Notes under the pieces: model-generated
Told to the model about the DNA's origin: nothing
The model's database searches: none
The model's input: only the letters and a program-made list of their open reading frames with translations
Source: Solibacillus sp. FSL R7-0668
GTDB taxonomy: Bacteria > Bacillota > Bacilli > Bacillales_A > Planococcaceae
DNA length: 64,000 nucleotides
Direction: 5' to 3'
Assembly: GCF_038006205.1 (NCBI RefSeq)
Contig: NZ_JBBOUU010000001.1
Span: 3,662,001-3,726,000, forward strand
Position numbers and translations under genes: made by a program
Shown: positions 54,619 through 63,774 of the stretch, piece after piece
Layout: each line of letters begins with the position of its first letter
How positions within the stretch are numbered: position 1 is the first letter of the stretch

Positions 54619-55164
54619 GTGAGCATTTATAATTACTTAGTACAAAAGCCAAACGGTGACATATTATCAATGGAAACGTACCGCAACAAAATTATGCTAA
54701 TAACAAACACAGCAAGCCAATGCCAATTTACATATCAATATGAAGATATGCAAAAGCTCTACGAAAAGTATAGTCCCCAAGGCTTTGAAATTTTAGCTTT
54801 CCCTTGCGATCAGTTTGGCAACCAAAACCCCGAGGACGGCGTAACAACTTCTAATCAATGCAAACTGCAATATGGTGTAGCGTATTCTGTTTTCGATAAA
54901 GTCCAAGTGAATGGCAACCAAACACACGCATTATTCAATTATTTAAAGCACGAAGTCGATTGCCCTCAATTTGAACAGCAAACAATGCAACAAAAAATGC
55001 TGTATAACCGCATTCAAGAGCATTACCCGGACTACTTAATCGGTCGCAATATTCGTTGGAATTTCACGAAGTTTTTAGTCGACCAAAATGGTAAGGTGAT
55101 TCAGCGATTTGAGCCTGATGCTTCCATGTTAGATGTAGAAAAAGCAATCGAAAGCCTTTTATAA
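54619..55164 (+). CDS. Glutathione peroxidase family (thiol peroxidase)
   Basis: 181 residues from a GTG with TTGGAGG upstream. Catalytic Cys35 in NTASQCQF, Gln/Asp in FPCDQFGNQNP and the WNFTKF segment are present; the family's usual FPCNQF has Asn where this protein has Asp. Cys rather than selenocysteine is encoded. Such proteins in Bacillales use thioredoxin as reductant. The gene is divergent from the tandem 40-residue genes. A strong terminator follows. Confidence 0.92.
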   Translation: MSIYNYLVQKPNGDILSMETYRNKIMLITNTASQCQFTYQYEDMQKLYEKYSPQGFEILAFPCDQFGNQNPEDGVTTSNQCKLQYGVAYSVFDKVQVNGNQTHALFNYLKHEVDCPQFEQQTMQQKMLYNRIQEHYPDYLIGRNIRWNFTKFLVDQNGKVIQRFEPDASMLDVEKAIESLL

Positions 55165-55172
55165 ACAGCAAA

Positions 55173-55221
55173 AGCATACAGGATGTTCGGGACTAGCCGC
55201 CTCATCCTGTATGCTTTTTTC
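55173..55221. terminator. Terminator of the glutathione peroxidase gene
   Basis: 13-bp stem AGCATACAGGATG with complement, followed by TTTTTTC; the facing gene on the reverse strand ends at 55221. Confidence 0.9.
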
Positions 55222-55622
55222 TATCCATTGCGTTTTAAGAAACCCATAGCGGTATTTGTCCACTGTTCCACTTGCGCTTGGCGTACTGGGTCCTCCGCTG
55301 CTTTTTGCATCACTTTAGATGTTAGTGCCTGCGAGGAATCATTTATTTGATTTAGCACTTCACCCGTATTTTTCAAAGATTGTACAACGCCCTGCACAGT
55401 CTCCTTTTTGTATTCAATATCGTATTTCATTTTTTCGGCAGTTGCTGACAAAAGCATCGCTTGCGTTTGAATGCCGTTCATCTGTTTTTGAATCCCATCT
55501 GCATGCGAAAGCAAAACCGTCACTGTATTTTTGATTGGCTTGATGACTGCAATCATGCATACGATTAGTATAACAACTGCTAGTATTAATAGGATTACCG
55601 AAGCTAATAGCCAACTATTCAC
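55221..55622 (-). CDS. DUF948-like membrane protein
   Basis: 133 residues from a GTG (AGGAGGCGTTAAG). One N-terminal membrane helix (5-28) followed by a long coiled-coil region (about 35-100), the plan of DUF948/YtxG-type proteins. In Bacillus, YtxG is in an operon with general stress genes; here the gene is alone. Function unknown. Confidence 0.75.
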   Translation of the reverse strand: MNSWLLASVILLILAVVILIVCMIAVIKPIKNTVTVLLSHADGIQKQMNGIQTQAMLLSATAEKMKYDIEYKKETVQGVVQSLKNTGEVLNQINDSSQALTSKVMQKAAEDPVRQAQVEQWTNTAMGFLKRNG

Positions 55623-55757
55623 CTTAACGCCTCCTACTCATTTTCTTTATTTTATTATAGATACCCCATTTCTCTCTAGTGATAAGTAAATTTTTATCCT
55701 ATTCATTTGTAGGCAATTCGTATTTTTCAGAAAAACAAAAATTATATAATTTTTATA

Positions 55758-55786
55758 TTGACAAGTGGTTTACTTGGATTTATGAT
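55758..55786 (+). promoter_or_regulatory. Sigma-A promoter of the S-box/met operon
   Basis: TTGACA (55758-55763), 17 bases, TATGAT (55781-55786); start of transcription near 55793, just before the riboswitch. Confidence 0.85.
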
Positions 55787-55818
55787 AAGACTCATAGCAA
55801 ACGACAACTACATATTTT

Positions 55819-55917
55819 CTTATCAAGAGAGATGGAGGGACAGGCCCTTTGAAGTCTCGGCAGCAGCTAGTCTTAGCGTTGTGCCAAATCCTGCAAGTAT
55901 ACACTTGGAAGATAAGA
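55819..55917 (+). promoter_or_regulatory. SAM-I (S-box) riboswitch aptamer
   Basis: P1 is closed by CTTATC (55819) and GATAAG (55911). Conserved parts in order: AAGAGAGATGGAGGGA, CAGGCCC, TTGAAG, CGGCAGCAG, and a 3' part before P1. It sits directly upstream of metN and is followed by a terminator, so high S-adenosylmethionine should switch the operon off. Confidence 0.93.
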
Positions 55918-55940
55918 GCAAAAGTTTTGATGACTATTCA

Positions 55941-55979
55941 ACTTTCGTATCTTATTTTCAAGATGCGAAAGTTTTTTTA
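55941..55979 (+). terminator. Riboswitch-controlled terminator
   Basis: ACTTTCG-ATCTT stem (one mismatch) with complement, then seven T; lies between the S-box aptamer and metN. Confidence 0.92.
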
Positions 55980-56030
55980 TTGTCTCAAGAAGGCTTCGCA
56001 TCAAGCATTCTAGTAAAGGTGGGTTTTAAA

Positions 56031-57056
56031 ATGATTGAATTTTCGAATATATCAAAAATATTCAAAACGAAGGATCGAGAAGTTCATGCTGTGCGTGATG
56101 TCAATTTAACTATTGACCAAGGTGATATCTTTGGAATTATTGGGTTTAGTGGTGCTGGCAAAAGTACATTATTACGCCTGGTGAATTTACTTGAAACGCC
56201 TTCAACTGGCACCGTAAAAATTCAAGGTACCGATTTAGCAACACTCCCTCAAAAGGACTTACGCCAATTACGTCGTCGCATTGGAATGATTTTCCAAAAT
56301 TTTAACTTAATGGCGTCAAGAACGGTTGCGGGGAATATCGGCTATCCGCTGAAATTAGCAGGTACACCAAAAGCAGAAATCGAACGTCGCACAGCCGAGC
56401 TTTTAAAGTTCGTTGGCTTATCTGAAAAAGCACGTGACTATCCTGAACAACTATCCGGTGGGCAAAAGCAGCGTGTAGGTATTGCTCGTGCGCTTGCAAC
56501 AAATCCAGATATTCTTATCTGTGACGAAGCAACCTCAGCACTTGACCCAGAAACAACGGCTGATATTTTAAAACTACTAAAACGAGTAAATGAAGAATTC
56601 GGCATTACGGTTTTATTAATTACACATGAAATGAATGTCATTCAATCGATTTGTAACCGTGTCGCTGTGATGGAGCAAGGACAAGTAATCGAGCAGGGCG
56701 ATGTTTATGAGGTGTTTACACAACCTCAGCACCCGACAACACAACGCTTTATTCAGTCAGTGCATCAGGATATCCCATCAGAGCAAATTTTAAAGGAATG
56801 GCAGCAATCTGGTGGTCAGCATTTATATCGTGTGCTATTTAAAGGGTCACTCACACATAACCCTCTACTATCCGAAATTACGCAAAAACATCAAGTACCA
56901 TTCAATATTATTTACGGTTCGGTACGCGAGTTACAAAATAAATTGTTTGGTAACTTACTCATTTCGTTCCAAGGTAATGATACGCAAGTTAAAAAAGTAA
57001 TCGACGAGCTTTCACAGCAAGTTGAAATCGAGGAGGTACAATTACATGAAAGTTGA
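56031..57056 (+). CDS. metN: Methionine ABC transporter ATP-binding protein
   Basis: 341 residues from the ATG at 56031 (AAAGGTGGG). The frame is open back to 55758, but that stretch is promoter and riboswitch. Walker A GFSGAGKST, signature LSGGQKQR and Walker B ILICDEATSALD are intact, and the C-terminal NIL domain (about 260-341) is the methionine-sensing part that inhibits transport when intracellular methionine is high. It overlaps metP by 11 bases. Confidence 0.97.
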   Translation: MIEFSNISKIFKTKDREVHAVRDVNLTIDQGDIFGIIGFSGAGKSTLLRLVNLLETPSTGTVKIQGTDLATLPQKDLRQLRRRIGMIFQNFNLMASRTVAGNIGYPLKLAGTPKAEIERRTAELLKFVGLSEKARDYPEQLSGGQKQRVGIARALATNPDILICDEATSALDPETTADILKLLKRVNEEFGITVLLITHEMNVIQSICNRVAVMEQGQVIEQGDVYEVFTQPQHPTTQRFIQSVHQDIPSEQILKEWQQSGGQHLYRVLFKGSLTHNPLLSEITQKHQVPFNIIYGSVRELQNKLFGNLLISFQGNDTQVKKVIDELSQQVEIEEVQLHES

Positions 57057-57708
57057 TTGGAATACATTTTGGCCGAGGATTGTAGAAGCAACAGGTGAAA
57101 CGCTTTATATGGTTATTTTAACGCTTGGTTTCGGCTCAATTCTTGGTATTTCGATAGGAATTCTCTTATTCGTAACACGCGAAAACAATATTCTAGAGAG
57201 TAAGCTGACATTTAACTTACTCAATCTGTTAATCAATATTGTGCGACCGATACCCTTTTTAATTTTCTTAGTCGCCATTTCCCCACTTACACGAATTGTT
57301 ATGGGGACGACAATTGGGACTAGTGCAGCCGTCTTCCCAATGACTATTGCTGCCGCGTTCGGAATCGCCCGCATTGTAGAAACAAATTTAATTAGCATTG
57401 ATCCCGGTGTAATTGAAGCAGCAAAAGCAATGGGTGCTAGCCCACTGCAAATTATCTTTACCGTATTAATACCAGAAGCATTAGGGCCGCTTATTTTAGG
57501 GCTTACATTTGTCACAATTAGTTTAATCGATTTCTCAGCTATTGCAGGAACAGTTGGCGGCGGTGGTTTAGGTCATATCGCCATCACATATGGCTACCAA
57601 CGATTTGATGGTAGTGTCATGATCGTCACAGTCGTCATATTAATTGTTTTAGTTCAACTGGCGCAATGGCTTGGCAATACATTAGCAAAGAAAATTTTAA
57701 GACGATAG
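57046..57708 (+). CDS. metP: Methionine ABC transporter permease
   Basis: 220 residues from the ATG at 57046, preceded by GAGGAGGTACAATTAC. Five membrane helices and the EAA loop (EAAKAMGASPLQIIFTVLIPEALG, near 128-151) that contacts MetN. It forms the membrane channel for methionine import. Second gene of the operon. Confidence 0.97.
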   Translation: MKVDWNTFWPRIVEATGETLYMVILTLGFGSILGISIGILLFVTRENNILESKLTFNLLNLLINIVRPIPFLIFLVAISPLTRIVMGTTIGTSAAVFPMTIAAAFGIARIVETNLISIDPGVIEAAKAMGASPLQIIFTVLIPEALGPLILGLTFVTISLIDFSAIAGTVGGGGLGHIAITYGYQRFDGSVMIVTVVILIVLVQLAQWLGNTLAKKILRR

Positions 57709-57721
57709 GAGTCCAATCATT

Positions 57722-58573
57722 ATGAAAAAAATCTTATTAACAGCGATTACAGCTTTATCCGTGTTTGCATTAGCAGCTTGCGGGGATGACAACGAAGTGA
57801 TAAAAATCGGGGTAAACGGTGCAGATGGTGCACAATGGCCCATTTTAGAAGAAAAATTAGAAAAAGAAGGCATTGACATCGAGCTTGTCGAGTTCGCTGA
57901 TTACACATTACCTAATAACGCATTAGCACAAGGGGAAATTGATTTAAATGCATTCCAACATATTTCATTCCTTGCAAGCTATGTAAACGAAAGCGGCAAT
58001 GAATTAATTCCTCTTGGCTCTACAGTATTTGCGCCACTTGGCTTATACTCTGAAAAAATTACAGACATTAAGGAAATTAAAAAAGGCGACAAAATTGCCA
58101 TTCCAGACGATCCATCAAACCAAGCGCGTGCATTACGTTTATTAGAATCAGCAGGCTTCATTGAACTTGCAGATGACTTTGGACTATTCGGTGATCCAAC
58201 GAAAATTACAGCAAACAAATTGAACTTGGACATTATCCCAATGACAGCACAACAAACACCCCAAGTACTACCTGATGTCGTAGCTGCCATCATTAACAAC
58301 GGTATTGCTGGTCAAGCCGGCTTAAATCCAGGCGAAGACCCAATTTACCGCGAATTAGCCGAAGATGAAAGCGTCTATCCATATGTCAATATCATCGCTG
58401 CCCGTGCAGAAGATAAAGACAATGAAGTGTATCAAAAAATTATCGAGCTTTACCATACAGAAGAAATTGAAAAGGCCATTGCAGAAGATACAAATGGCGG
58501 TCAGTTAATGACAATCTTATCTGACGAAGAGCTACAAAAAACATTCGAGGACTTAAAAACACAATCGAAATAA
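57722..58573 (+). CDS. metQ: Methionine-binding lipoprotein
   Basis: 283 residues with a lipoprotein signal ending LAAC (Cys20). The mature part matches the MetQ/NlpA family: KIGVNGADGAQWPIL, FQHISFLASY, IPDDPSNQARALRLL and IINNGIAGQAGL segments. It captures methionine outside the membrane and delivers it to MetP. Third gene of the operon, 13 bases after metP. Confidence 0.97.
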   Translation: MKKILLTAITALSVFALAACGDDNEVIKIGVNGADGAQWPILEEKLEKEGIDIELVEFADYTLPNNALAQGEIDLNAFQHISFLASYVNESGNELIPLGSTVFAPLGLYSEKITDIKEIKKGDKIAIPDDPSNQARALRLLESAGFIELADDFGLFGDPTKITANKLNLDIIPMTAQQTPQVLPDVVAAIINNGIAGQAGLNPGEDPIYRELAEDESVYPYVNIIAARAEDKDNEVYQKIIELYHTEEIEKAIAEDTNGGQLMTILSDEELQKTFEDLKTQSK

Positions 58574-58588
58574 TAAGGAGGAATTTCC

Positions 58589-59791
58589 ATGACAGTAACC
58601 GTAGAAAACGAAGCAATCATTGCCAATTCAGTAAAGCAAAATAGTGAAAAATATATTGCAATAAGTAAGGCTATTCACGCCAAACCGGAAATCGGAAATG
58701 AGGAGGTGTTTGCAAGTGCACAGCTTGTGACACTTCTTGAAGAAGCAAACTTTGACGTAACAACAGCGGTTGCAGGTCATGAAACTTCTTTTTATGCACA
58801 AAAAGATAGCGGCAAACCTGGTCCTACAATTGCTTATTTAGCGGAATATGATGCATTACCAGGTTTAGGTCATGCTTGCGGTCATAATATTATTGGTGTA
58901 ACTAGTGTTGCTGCTGCAATCGCATTGGCTGATACACTTGCAACAACTGGTGGTAAGGTTGTCGTACTAGGGACACCTGCAGAAGAAGGCGGTCCTAATG
59001 GTAGTGCGAAAGGCAGCTTTGTACGCCACGGATACTTAAAGGATGTTGATTTAGCCTTCATGCTACACCCTTCTGGAAAAACAGGTGTGACAAATGAATC
59101 GCTTGCCGTTGATCCTCTTGACTTTCATTTTTACGGACAAGCAGCGCATGCATCGGCTTCACCTGATAAAGGCATTAATGCACTAGACGCCGTTATTCAA
59201 TTATTTAATGGCATTAACGCACTACGCCAGCATGTACCATCGGATGTGCGCATTCATGGGATTATTACACATGGCGGAGATGCACCGAATATCGTACCCG
59301 AATATGCATCAGCTCGCTTTTACATTCGTGCAACTTCTTGGCCAAAAACAGTGGAAGTTTCAAATAAAATCCGAAAAATTGCAGAGGGTGCGGCACTTGC
59401 AACTGGGGCTACAGTGAAAATTGAACGCTTCCAAAACGAAGTAAAAGACCTTGTTGTCAACGAAGTAACCGATCGTATTTTAGCCGAAAAGCTAGCAGCA
59501 CTTGGAGAAGACGTTCATCCACGCGGTCACCGTTCACCTGGCTCAACAGATGCTGGAAATATTAGCTATGAAGTCCCTACTTCTCACGGCTATATTAAAA
59601 TCGGACCGAATGATTTAGTTGCACATACAAATGAATTCCGTGAAGCAGCAAATTCTGAGCAAGGTTACCAAGCACTTATTACAGGTGCCATTGCTCTTGC
59701 ACAAACAGGTCACACATTTTTACAAAACCCTTCCCTTATAGAGGAAGCTAAGGTTGCCCATCAGAAAGCATTAGAGCAAAAAAACACATAA
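58589..59791 (+). CDS. M20 family metal-dependent amidohydrolase, last gene of the met operon
   Basis: 400 residues. The metal-binding region YDALPGLGHACGHNII (near 87-102) and a PAEEGGPNGSAKG segment identify the M20 (AbgB/HipO-like) amidohydrolase fold; the dimerisation lobe is around 180-290. It lies 15 bases after metQ with its own GGAGG and shares the S-box, so it is repressed by S-adenosylmethionine. It may free methionine from N-acyl or peptide forms, but this is inference. Strong terminator follows. Confidence 0.9.
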   Translation: MTVTVENEAIIANSVKQNSEKYIAISKAIHAKPEIGNEEVFASAQLVTLLEEANFDVTTAVAGHETSFYAQKDSGKPGPTIAYLAEYDALPGLGHACGHNIIGVTSVAAAIALADTLATTGGKVVVLGTPAEEGGPNGSAKGSFVRHGYLKDVDLAFMLHPSGKTGVTNESLAVDPLDFHFYGQAAHASASPDKGINALDAVIQLFNGINALRQHVPSDVRIHGIITHGGDAPNIVPEYASARFYIRATSWPKTVEVSNKIRKIAEGAALATGATVKIERFQNEVKDLVVNEVTDRILAEKLAALGEDVHPRGHRSPGSTDAGNISYEVPTSHGYIKIGPNDLVAHTNEFREAANSEQGYQALITGAIALAQTGHTFLQNPSLIEEAKVAHQKALEQKNT

Positions 59792-59795
59792 CGAA

Positions 59796-59838
59796 AAAAA
59801 CATCAACTCACATGAATTTAGCGTGAGTTGATGTTTTT
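59796..59838. terminator. Terminator of the met operon
   Basis: AACATCAACTCAC stem with complement, 11-base loop, followed by TTTTTCG; faces the gene ending at 59871. Confidence 0.9.
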
Positions 59839-59870
59839 CGTATGTGAATGACACGGAAATAACGTTTCTA

Positions 59871-61427
59871 CTATAAATAACGACGTGCACCTGAGTAATT
59901 CTTTTTATACGTACCTTGATTCATCGATTCAATTTTTACTTTAGATGCATAATGTGGCGCATGCAGCATTTTTCCATTACCAAGATAAAGCCCTACATGA
60001 TACACTTTCCCTTTTCCTCCATTATAAGCGAAAAAAACAAGGTCCCCAGGCTTTAAATCCTTCTTAGCGACTGCTTTTCCGCCTGTCGCCTGATAAAACG
60101 AATCACGTGGAATCATAATACCATGTGTTCGGAACACACCGTATAAAATGCCTGAGCAGTCATAGCCCCAAGAGGACGTCCCTGCCCATAAATAAGGTAA
60201 ATCTAAAAAGCGTTTAGCCTCTTTAATAATCGTATCGGCAGTTGGCTTTGGTAGATCACTATAGTTTTGATAAGATTTGGCATCACTTTTCTTTAATAGC
60301 TTGATCCCATCACTTGGCGTTTCTACGTAGAAGAACTTCGCATCTTCGTCGATGATTGGTAATATCGTGGCATAGCTAATATCTAAAAACGACTTTTGTG
60401 TTTCTTCGTCTAATAATGTCGTTTTCTTTGCTGTGATAATAGCTTTTGCACAGTCATCATAATTTTTTGTCGTTGCCGCCACATGTGACACGGGAACCCA
60501 ACCCGGATAGCCGGCTTTTAAATAAGGCACATATTGATCTTTTGCCGCAATACGTTGCCAATTTCCTTTTGTCTCTAGAAGCGATACTTCATCACCATAT
60601 AATGCTTGTGTATCAGTTTTCCCTACTAACCATTTCTTTTGTGACAATGACATTGAAGAAATCCATTTTTGCATTTCTACTGGATTTTTCGTTGAAGGGT
60701 AGTCCACTTGACGAGCCTGATTGGAATTATGCCATAAGTTTGTTACGGCTACATCGACTACATAGCGTTTTTTCCCTGTATCAACTGCACAGCTCTCAAA
60801 TACAGGCTGTTCTGGTTCCGTTATGCGTATAAAAGGTTCCATAATTCGGGCTAAGTACGAAGCAAACTGTCCACGTGTCATCATTGCATTCGGTTTAAAT
60901 TTTTCATTTTTCGCTGGTATAATAATTTGATTGGCAATAAAAGCTTGCACGGCAAAATAAGCAGGATGATTTTTTGGAATATCTGTATATGCTTGTGATG
61001 CTTCCCCAGTTAAACCATAAACTTGTGCCAAAAGTTTTACCGCTTGCGCACGTGTTACCGTAACATCTGGATTAAACTTTCCATCATAGCCGTTCATAAT
61101 TTTTGCCTGAGAAATGGCCGCAATGACAGGCATTCTTTTATCATCTGCCTTAACATCTAAAAATGTAGGAATACTACTGAAATCTGGCTCTAATTGCAGT
61201 GTGCGTACTAAAAATTCAGCCATTTCATAGCGCGTAATGGCATCATTTACTCGAAGGGGCTTATCTGGTGTTAATGTAATGGCACCATAATCGCTTAAAA
61301 CCATTAATTCTTCATGTAATTTGGAATCGTCGGGCACATCTTTAAAGGTTTTGGCCTGACTGATTGAAGCAGCACTTGTAAGAATAAGGGTTATTACAAG
61401 CATTTGCATCATTATTTTTTTAATCAT
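59871..61427 (-). CDS. Secreted SLH-SH3-NlpC/P60 cell-wall hydrolase
   Basis: 518 residues from the ATG at 61427 (GAGGTGGAGAG); the frame extends ten codons upstream. A signal peptide (1-25, ending SQA) leads three SLH repeats (about 27-195; KTFKDVPDDSKL, FNPDVTVTRAQA, PNAMMTRGQFA), which anchor it to the wall, then a central SH3-like region and a C-terminal NlpC/P60 endopeptidase (about 400-518) with catalytic Cys in SWGYDCSGILY and His in VYHVGLYLG. It cuts peptidoglycan stem peptides. Monocistronic. Confidence 0.93.
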   Translation of the reverse strand: MIKKIMMQMLVITLILTSAASISQAKTFKDVPDDSKLHEELMVLSDYGAITLTPDKPLRVNDAITRYEMAEFLVRTLQLEPDFSSIPTFLDVKADDKRMPVIAAISQAKIMNGYDGKFNPDVTVTRAQAVKLLAQVYGLTGEASQAYTDIPKNHPAYFAVQAFIANQIIIPAKNEKFKPNAMMTRGQFASYLARIMEPFIRITEPEQPVFESCAVDTGKKRYVVDVAVTNLWHNSNQARQVDYPSTKNPVEMQKWISSMSLSQKKWLVGKTDTQALYGDEVSLLETKGNWQRIAAKDQYVPYLKAGYPGWVPVSHVAATTKNYDDCAKAIITAKKTTLLDEETQKSFLDISYATILPIIDEDAKFFYVETPSDGIKLLKKSDAKSYQNYSDLPKPTADTIIKEAKRFLDLPYLWAGTSSWGYDCSGILYGVFRTHGIMIPRDSFYQATGGKAVAKKDLKPGDLVFFAYNGGKGKVYHVGLYLGNGKMLHAPHYASKVKIESMNQGTYKKNYSGARRYL

Positions 61428-61654
61428 CTCTCCACCTCGTTCTTTTATTTTCGACAATATGTCTTACTATTTTTTCTATCACTACATTAAATATATACCA
61501 TTTATTATAAAATAATAGATTAATTGTAAAGATACATATGTTTTATAGCGTATTATTATTTTATAGCTTATATTTTGTCAAAAAAGAACGTTTTTCACGT
61601 GAAACATTTTGCGACATATTGCGCTATATCTCGCTTTTCAACGCCAATAAAAAA

Positions 61655-61675
61655 AGCCCCCTCAGTTGGGAGCTT
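61655..61675 (-). terminator. Terminator after SDR gene at 61699
   Basis: AGCTCCC...GGGGGCT type stem followed on the reverse strand by TTTTTTTATT. Confidence 0.75.
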
Positions 61676-61698
61676 CTTTTACTATTATATACGTTGGA

Positions 61699-62463
61699 TT
61701 AATAAGCGCTCCAGCCGCCATCTGCAGCTAAAACAACACCATTAATATACGATGATTCATCACTTGCTAAAAATAGGGCGATGTTTGCAATTTCTTCTGG
61801 CTGTGCAACGCGGTGCATAATGCCTTTTACTCCACGTGATGCCTGTCCTAGACCAAACATATCATAGCCTTCAATTGATTGTGTCATACCTGTATCCACT
61901 TGTGCTGGGGCGATGGCATTACAACGAATTCCAAGTGGGCCGTAGTGAGAGCCTACGTTTTTCGTCATTCCTGATACTGCATGTTTTGCCGCAGTATAAG
62001 TGAAACCACCACGACCACCCATTAAACCTGAGATGGAAGATAAGTTAACGATAACGCCACTTTTTTGCTCTTGGAAATATGGTAATACTTTACGCATACC
62101 GCGCATCACGCCACCTACGTTAATATCCATTACGCGATTCCAAATGGCATCTTCCACATTATGCGCTGCTTGCATTTTGTCTAATACACCAGCACAGTTT
62201 ACTAGAATATCGACTTGTCCAAAGTGAGCAACCGTTTCTTCTACCATACGTTGTACATCTTCTTCAACTGCGACGTTCACTTTTACGCCAAATGCTTCTT
62301 TCCCATCTGCTTTGAATGCTTCAACTGTTGCATTTAATGCCTCTTCATTGAAATCGGCAATGACAACTTTTGCCCCTTCTGCAGCATATTTCGTTGCGAT
62401 TGCTTTCCCGATTCCGTTCGCTGAACCTGTAATAATTGCGACTTTATTTTCTAAACGTCCCAT
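61699..62463 (-). CDS. SDR-family NAD(P)-dependent oxidoreductase
   Basis: 254 residues, RBS AAGGGAGGCG. Cofactor loop TGSANGIGKA (13-22), NCAG near 89, catalytic Ser in NLSSISG, YTAAK Tyr-X3-Lys near 154. It is a paralogue of the SDR at 26368, sharing VMRGMRKVLPYF-like, RCNAIAP and a C-terminus ending GWSAY. The second Asn of the usual NNAG is Cys. Substrate unknown. Confidence 0.9.
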   Translation of the reverse strand: MGRLENKVAIITGSANGIGKAIATKYAAEGAKVVIADFNEEALNATVEAFKADGKEAFGVKVNVAVEEDVQRMVEETVAHFGQVDILVNCAGVLDKMQAAHNVEDAIWNRVMDINVGGVMRGMRKVLPYFQEQKSGVIVNLSSISGLMGGRGGFTYTAAKHAVSGMTKNVGSHYGPLGIRCNAIAPAQVDTGMTQSIEGYDMFGLGQASRGVKGIMHRVAQPEEIANIALFLASDESSYINGVVLAADGGWSAY

Positions 62464-62591
62464 AAAAGAAACGCCTCCCTTAAATAATATAGTTTAATTG
62501 TAAACCTCTTGTTACTATGCGTCAAAAGATAGGATTTATCCTTTTGTAATCGCTACCAAAATTATTGTATTCCTCTAAAAAGTATCGAAAA

Positions 62592-62627
62592 ATCCCTACG
62601 ATGATAACTAGAAATCATCGCAGGGAT
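62592..62627 (-). terminator. Terminator after the anti-sigma gene
   Basis: ATCCCTACGATGAT with complement (one mismatch), followed on the reverse strand by TTTTTCG. Confidence 0.85.
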
Positions 62628-62631
62628 CTCA

Positions 62632-63774
62632 TTATTTAAAGCGAATCAAATAAATCGGGCGGTCCGGTCCCTCACTCGTAACAACCAGCGTGCCATCCTC
62701 TGTAAAACGTGGTGACACAAGGCGCTCCTTAATTGTTGGTAACGAAGAAATGCGCTTTAACCGCCCCTCTTCCTCTTCAAATAGCTGCACGGAATTGCTA
62801 TCCCCTTTTTGTACAGCTACTGCAAAATGCTGACCGTCTGTTGCGAAATCACCTACTTTAACTGATGTTTTTAGCGTCGTAAATCGATTCGTTTCGAGGT
62901 CCAGTACACCAATTTCACCCGGTTGCTCAACATTACTATGCCATACATAAGCATATATTTTTTTATCATGGAGTGAAATGTCTTGCACAGTATCATATGG
63001 GATATTATATGTCCCTACATTTGTTAATTGCTGTAAGTCATGAACAGAAATAATGGTTTTCTCTTCATCATCCATTTCGATTTGATTAGAAATGGTCATA
63101 TAGTTTCCATCCACATTGGACATAGTACCAGTACTTGTTACTTCGATTTCCTGAATTATTGTTGATTGTTCTGTTAGGATATTATATTTTTGATAACTCA
63201 CTTCTGATCTTGAACCATCAATTGGCTTCAATGCTAAATAAATGATTTCATCGCCCTGTAAATGTACATCAAAAAAATAATCTGTCTCTATTACTTTTAC
63301 CTCATTCGTTAAACGGTTAAATACATGGAGTTTTTCCTCATTATTTACCGCTGCGCTCCATACAATCCATTTTTCAGATGCTGCATAGCCATAGCTCATC
63401 TTAGAACCCGCCACTAATAAGGTTTCCTGCTTTTTAGCAACATCAAAGGAATAAAAACCATCCTCTTTTTTATAGACAAATTCATTCGTTGCATCGATAT
63501 AAACAGCATGGTATAACGCATCATATGCGGATTGCGGGAATACCACCTTCTCCACTGTAAACTTTTGCTGCATAAAAAAGGCTTGATACACATACGGGCC
63601 GGCTAAAAATAGCGACAAAATGAGTACACATGCAGCCACTAGAATAGGTACTACTAGGCGTTTTTTCTTGCTCGTTTTCATGGCTTGCGGCTCCATATTC
63701 CCACGTGTTTTTTCGATAATCCGCTCCTTATTTTTCGCTGTATCGCGCAGTGGTGTTAAACGGTAGTTCGACAT
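62632..63774 (-). CDS. Probable membrane-anchored anti-sigma factor of the right-end ECF sigma
   Basis: 380 residues from the ATG at 63774 with GGGAGGTGCTACTAG. An N-terminal cytoplasmic part of about 40 residues, one membrane helix (about 42-67, VPILVAACVLILSLFLAGPYVY) and a long beta-rich extracellular domain resembling a propeller (repeating strands with Asp-containing turns, for example IYLIRFK at the end). It overlaps the sigma gene by 47 bases, so the two are translated together. Confidence 0.8.
   Translation of the reverse strand: MSNYRLTPLRDTAKNKERIIEKTRGNMEPQAMKTSKKKRLVVPILVAACVLILSLFLAGPYVYQAFFMQQKFTVEKVVFPQSAYDALYHAVYIDATNEFVYKKEDGFYSFDVAKKQETLLVAGSKMSYGYAASEKWIVWSAAVNNEEKLHVFNRLTNEVKVIETDYFFDVHLQGDEIIYLALKPIDGSRSEVSYQKYNILTEQSTIIQEIEVTSTGTMSNVDGNYMTISNQIEMDDEEKTIISVHDLQQLTNVGTYNIPYDTVQDISLHDKKIYAYVWHSNVEQPGEIGVLDLETNRFTTLKTSVKVGDFATDGQHFAVAVQKGDSNSVQLFEEEEGRLKRISSLPTIKERLVSPRFTEDGTLVVTSEGPDRPIYLIRFK

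Noticed and set aside
55758-56030. Open frame extending metN upstream by 91 codons
   Set aside because: It runs through the -35, -10, S-box aptamer and terminator; MetN homology and ribosome-binding site begin at 56031.
26368-62463. The two SDR genes as a recent duplication
   Set aside because: They share fold, motifs and C-terminal ending but differ at most other positions, so they are older paralogues.
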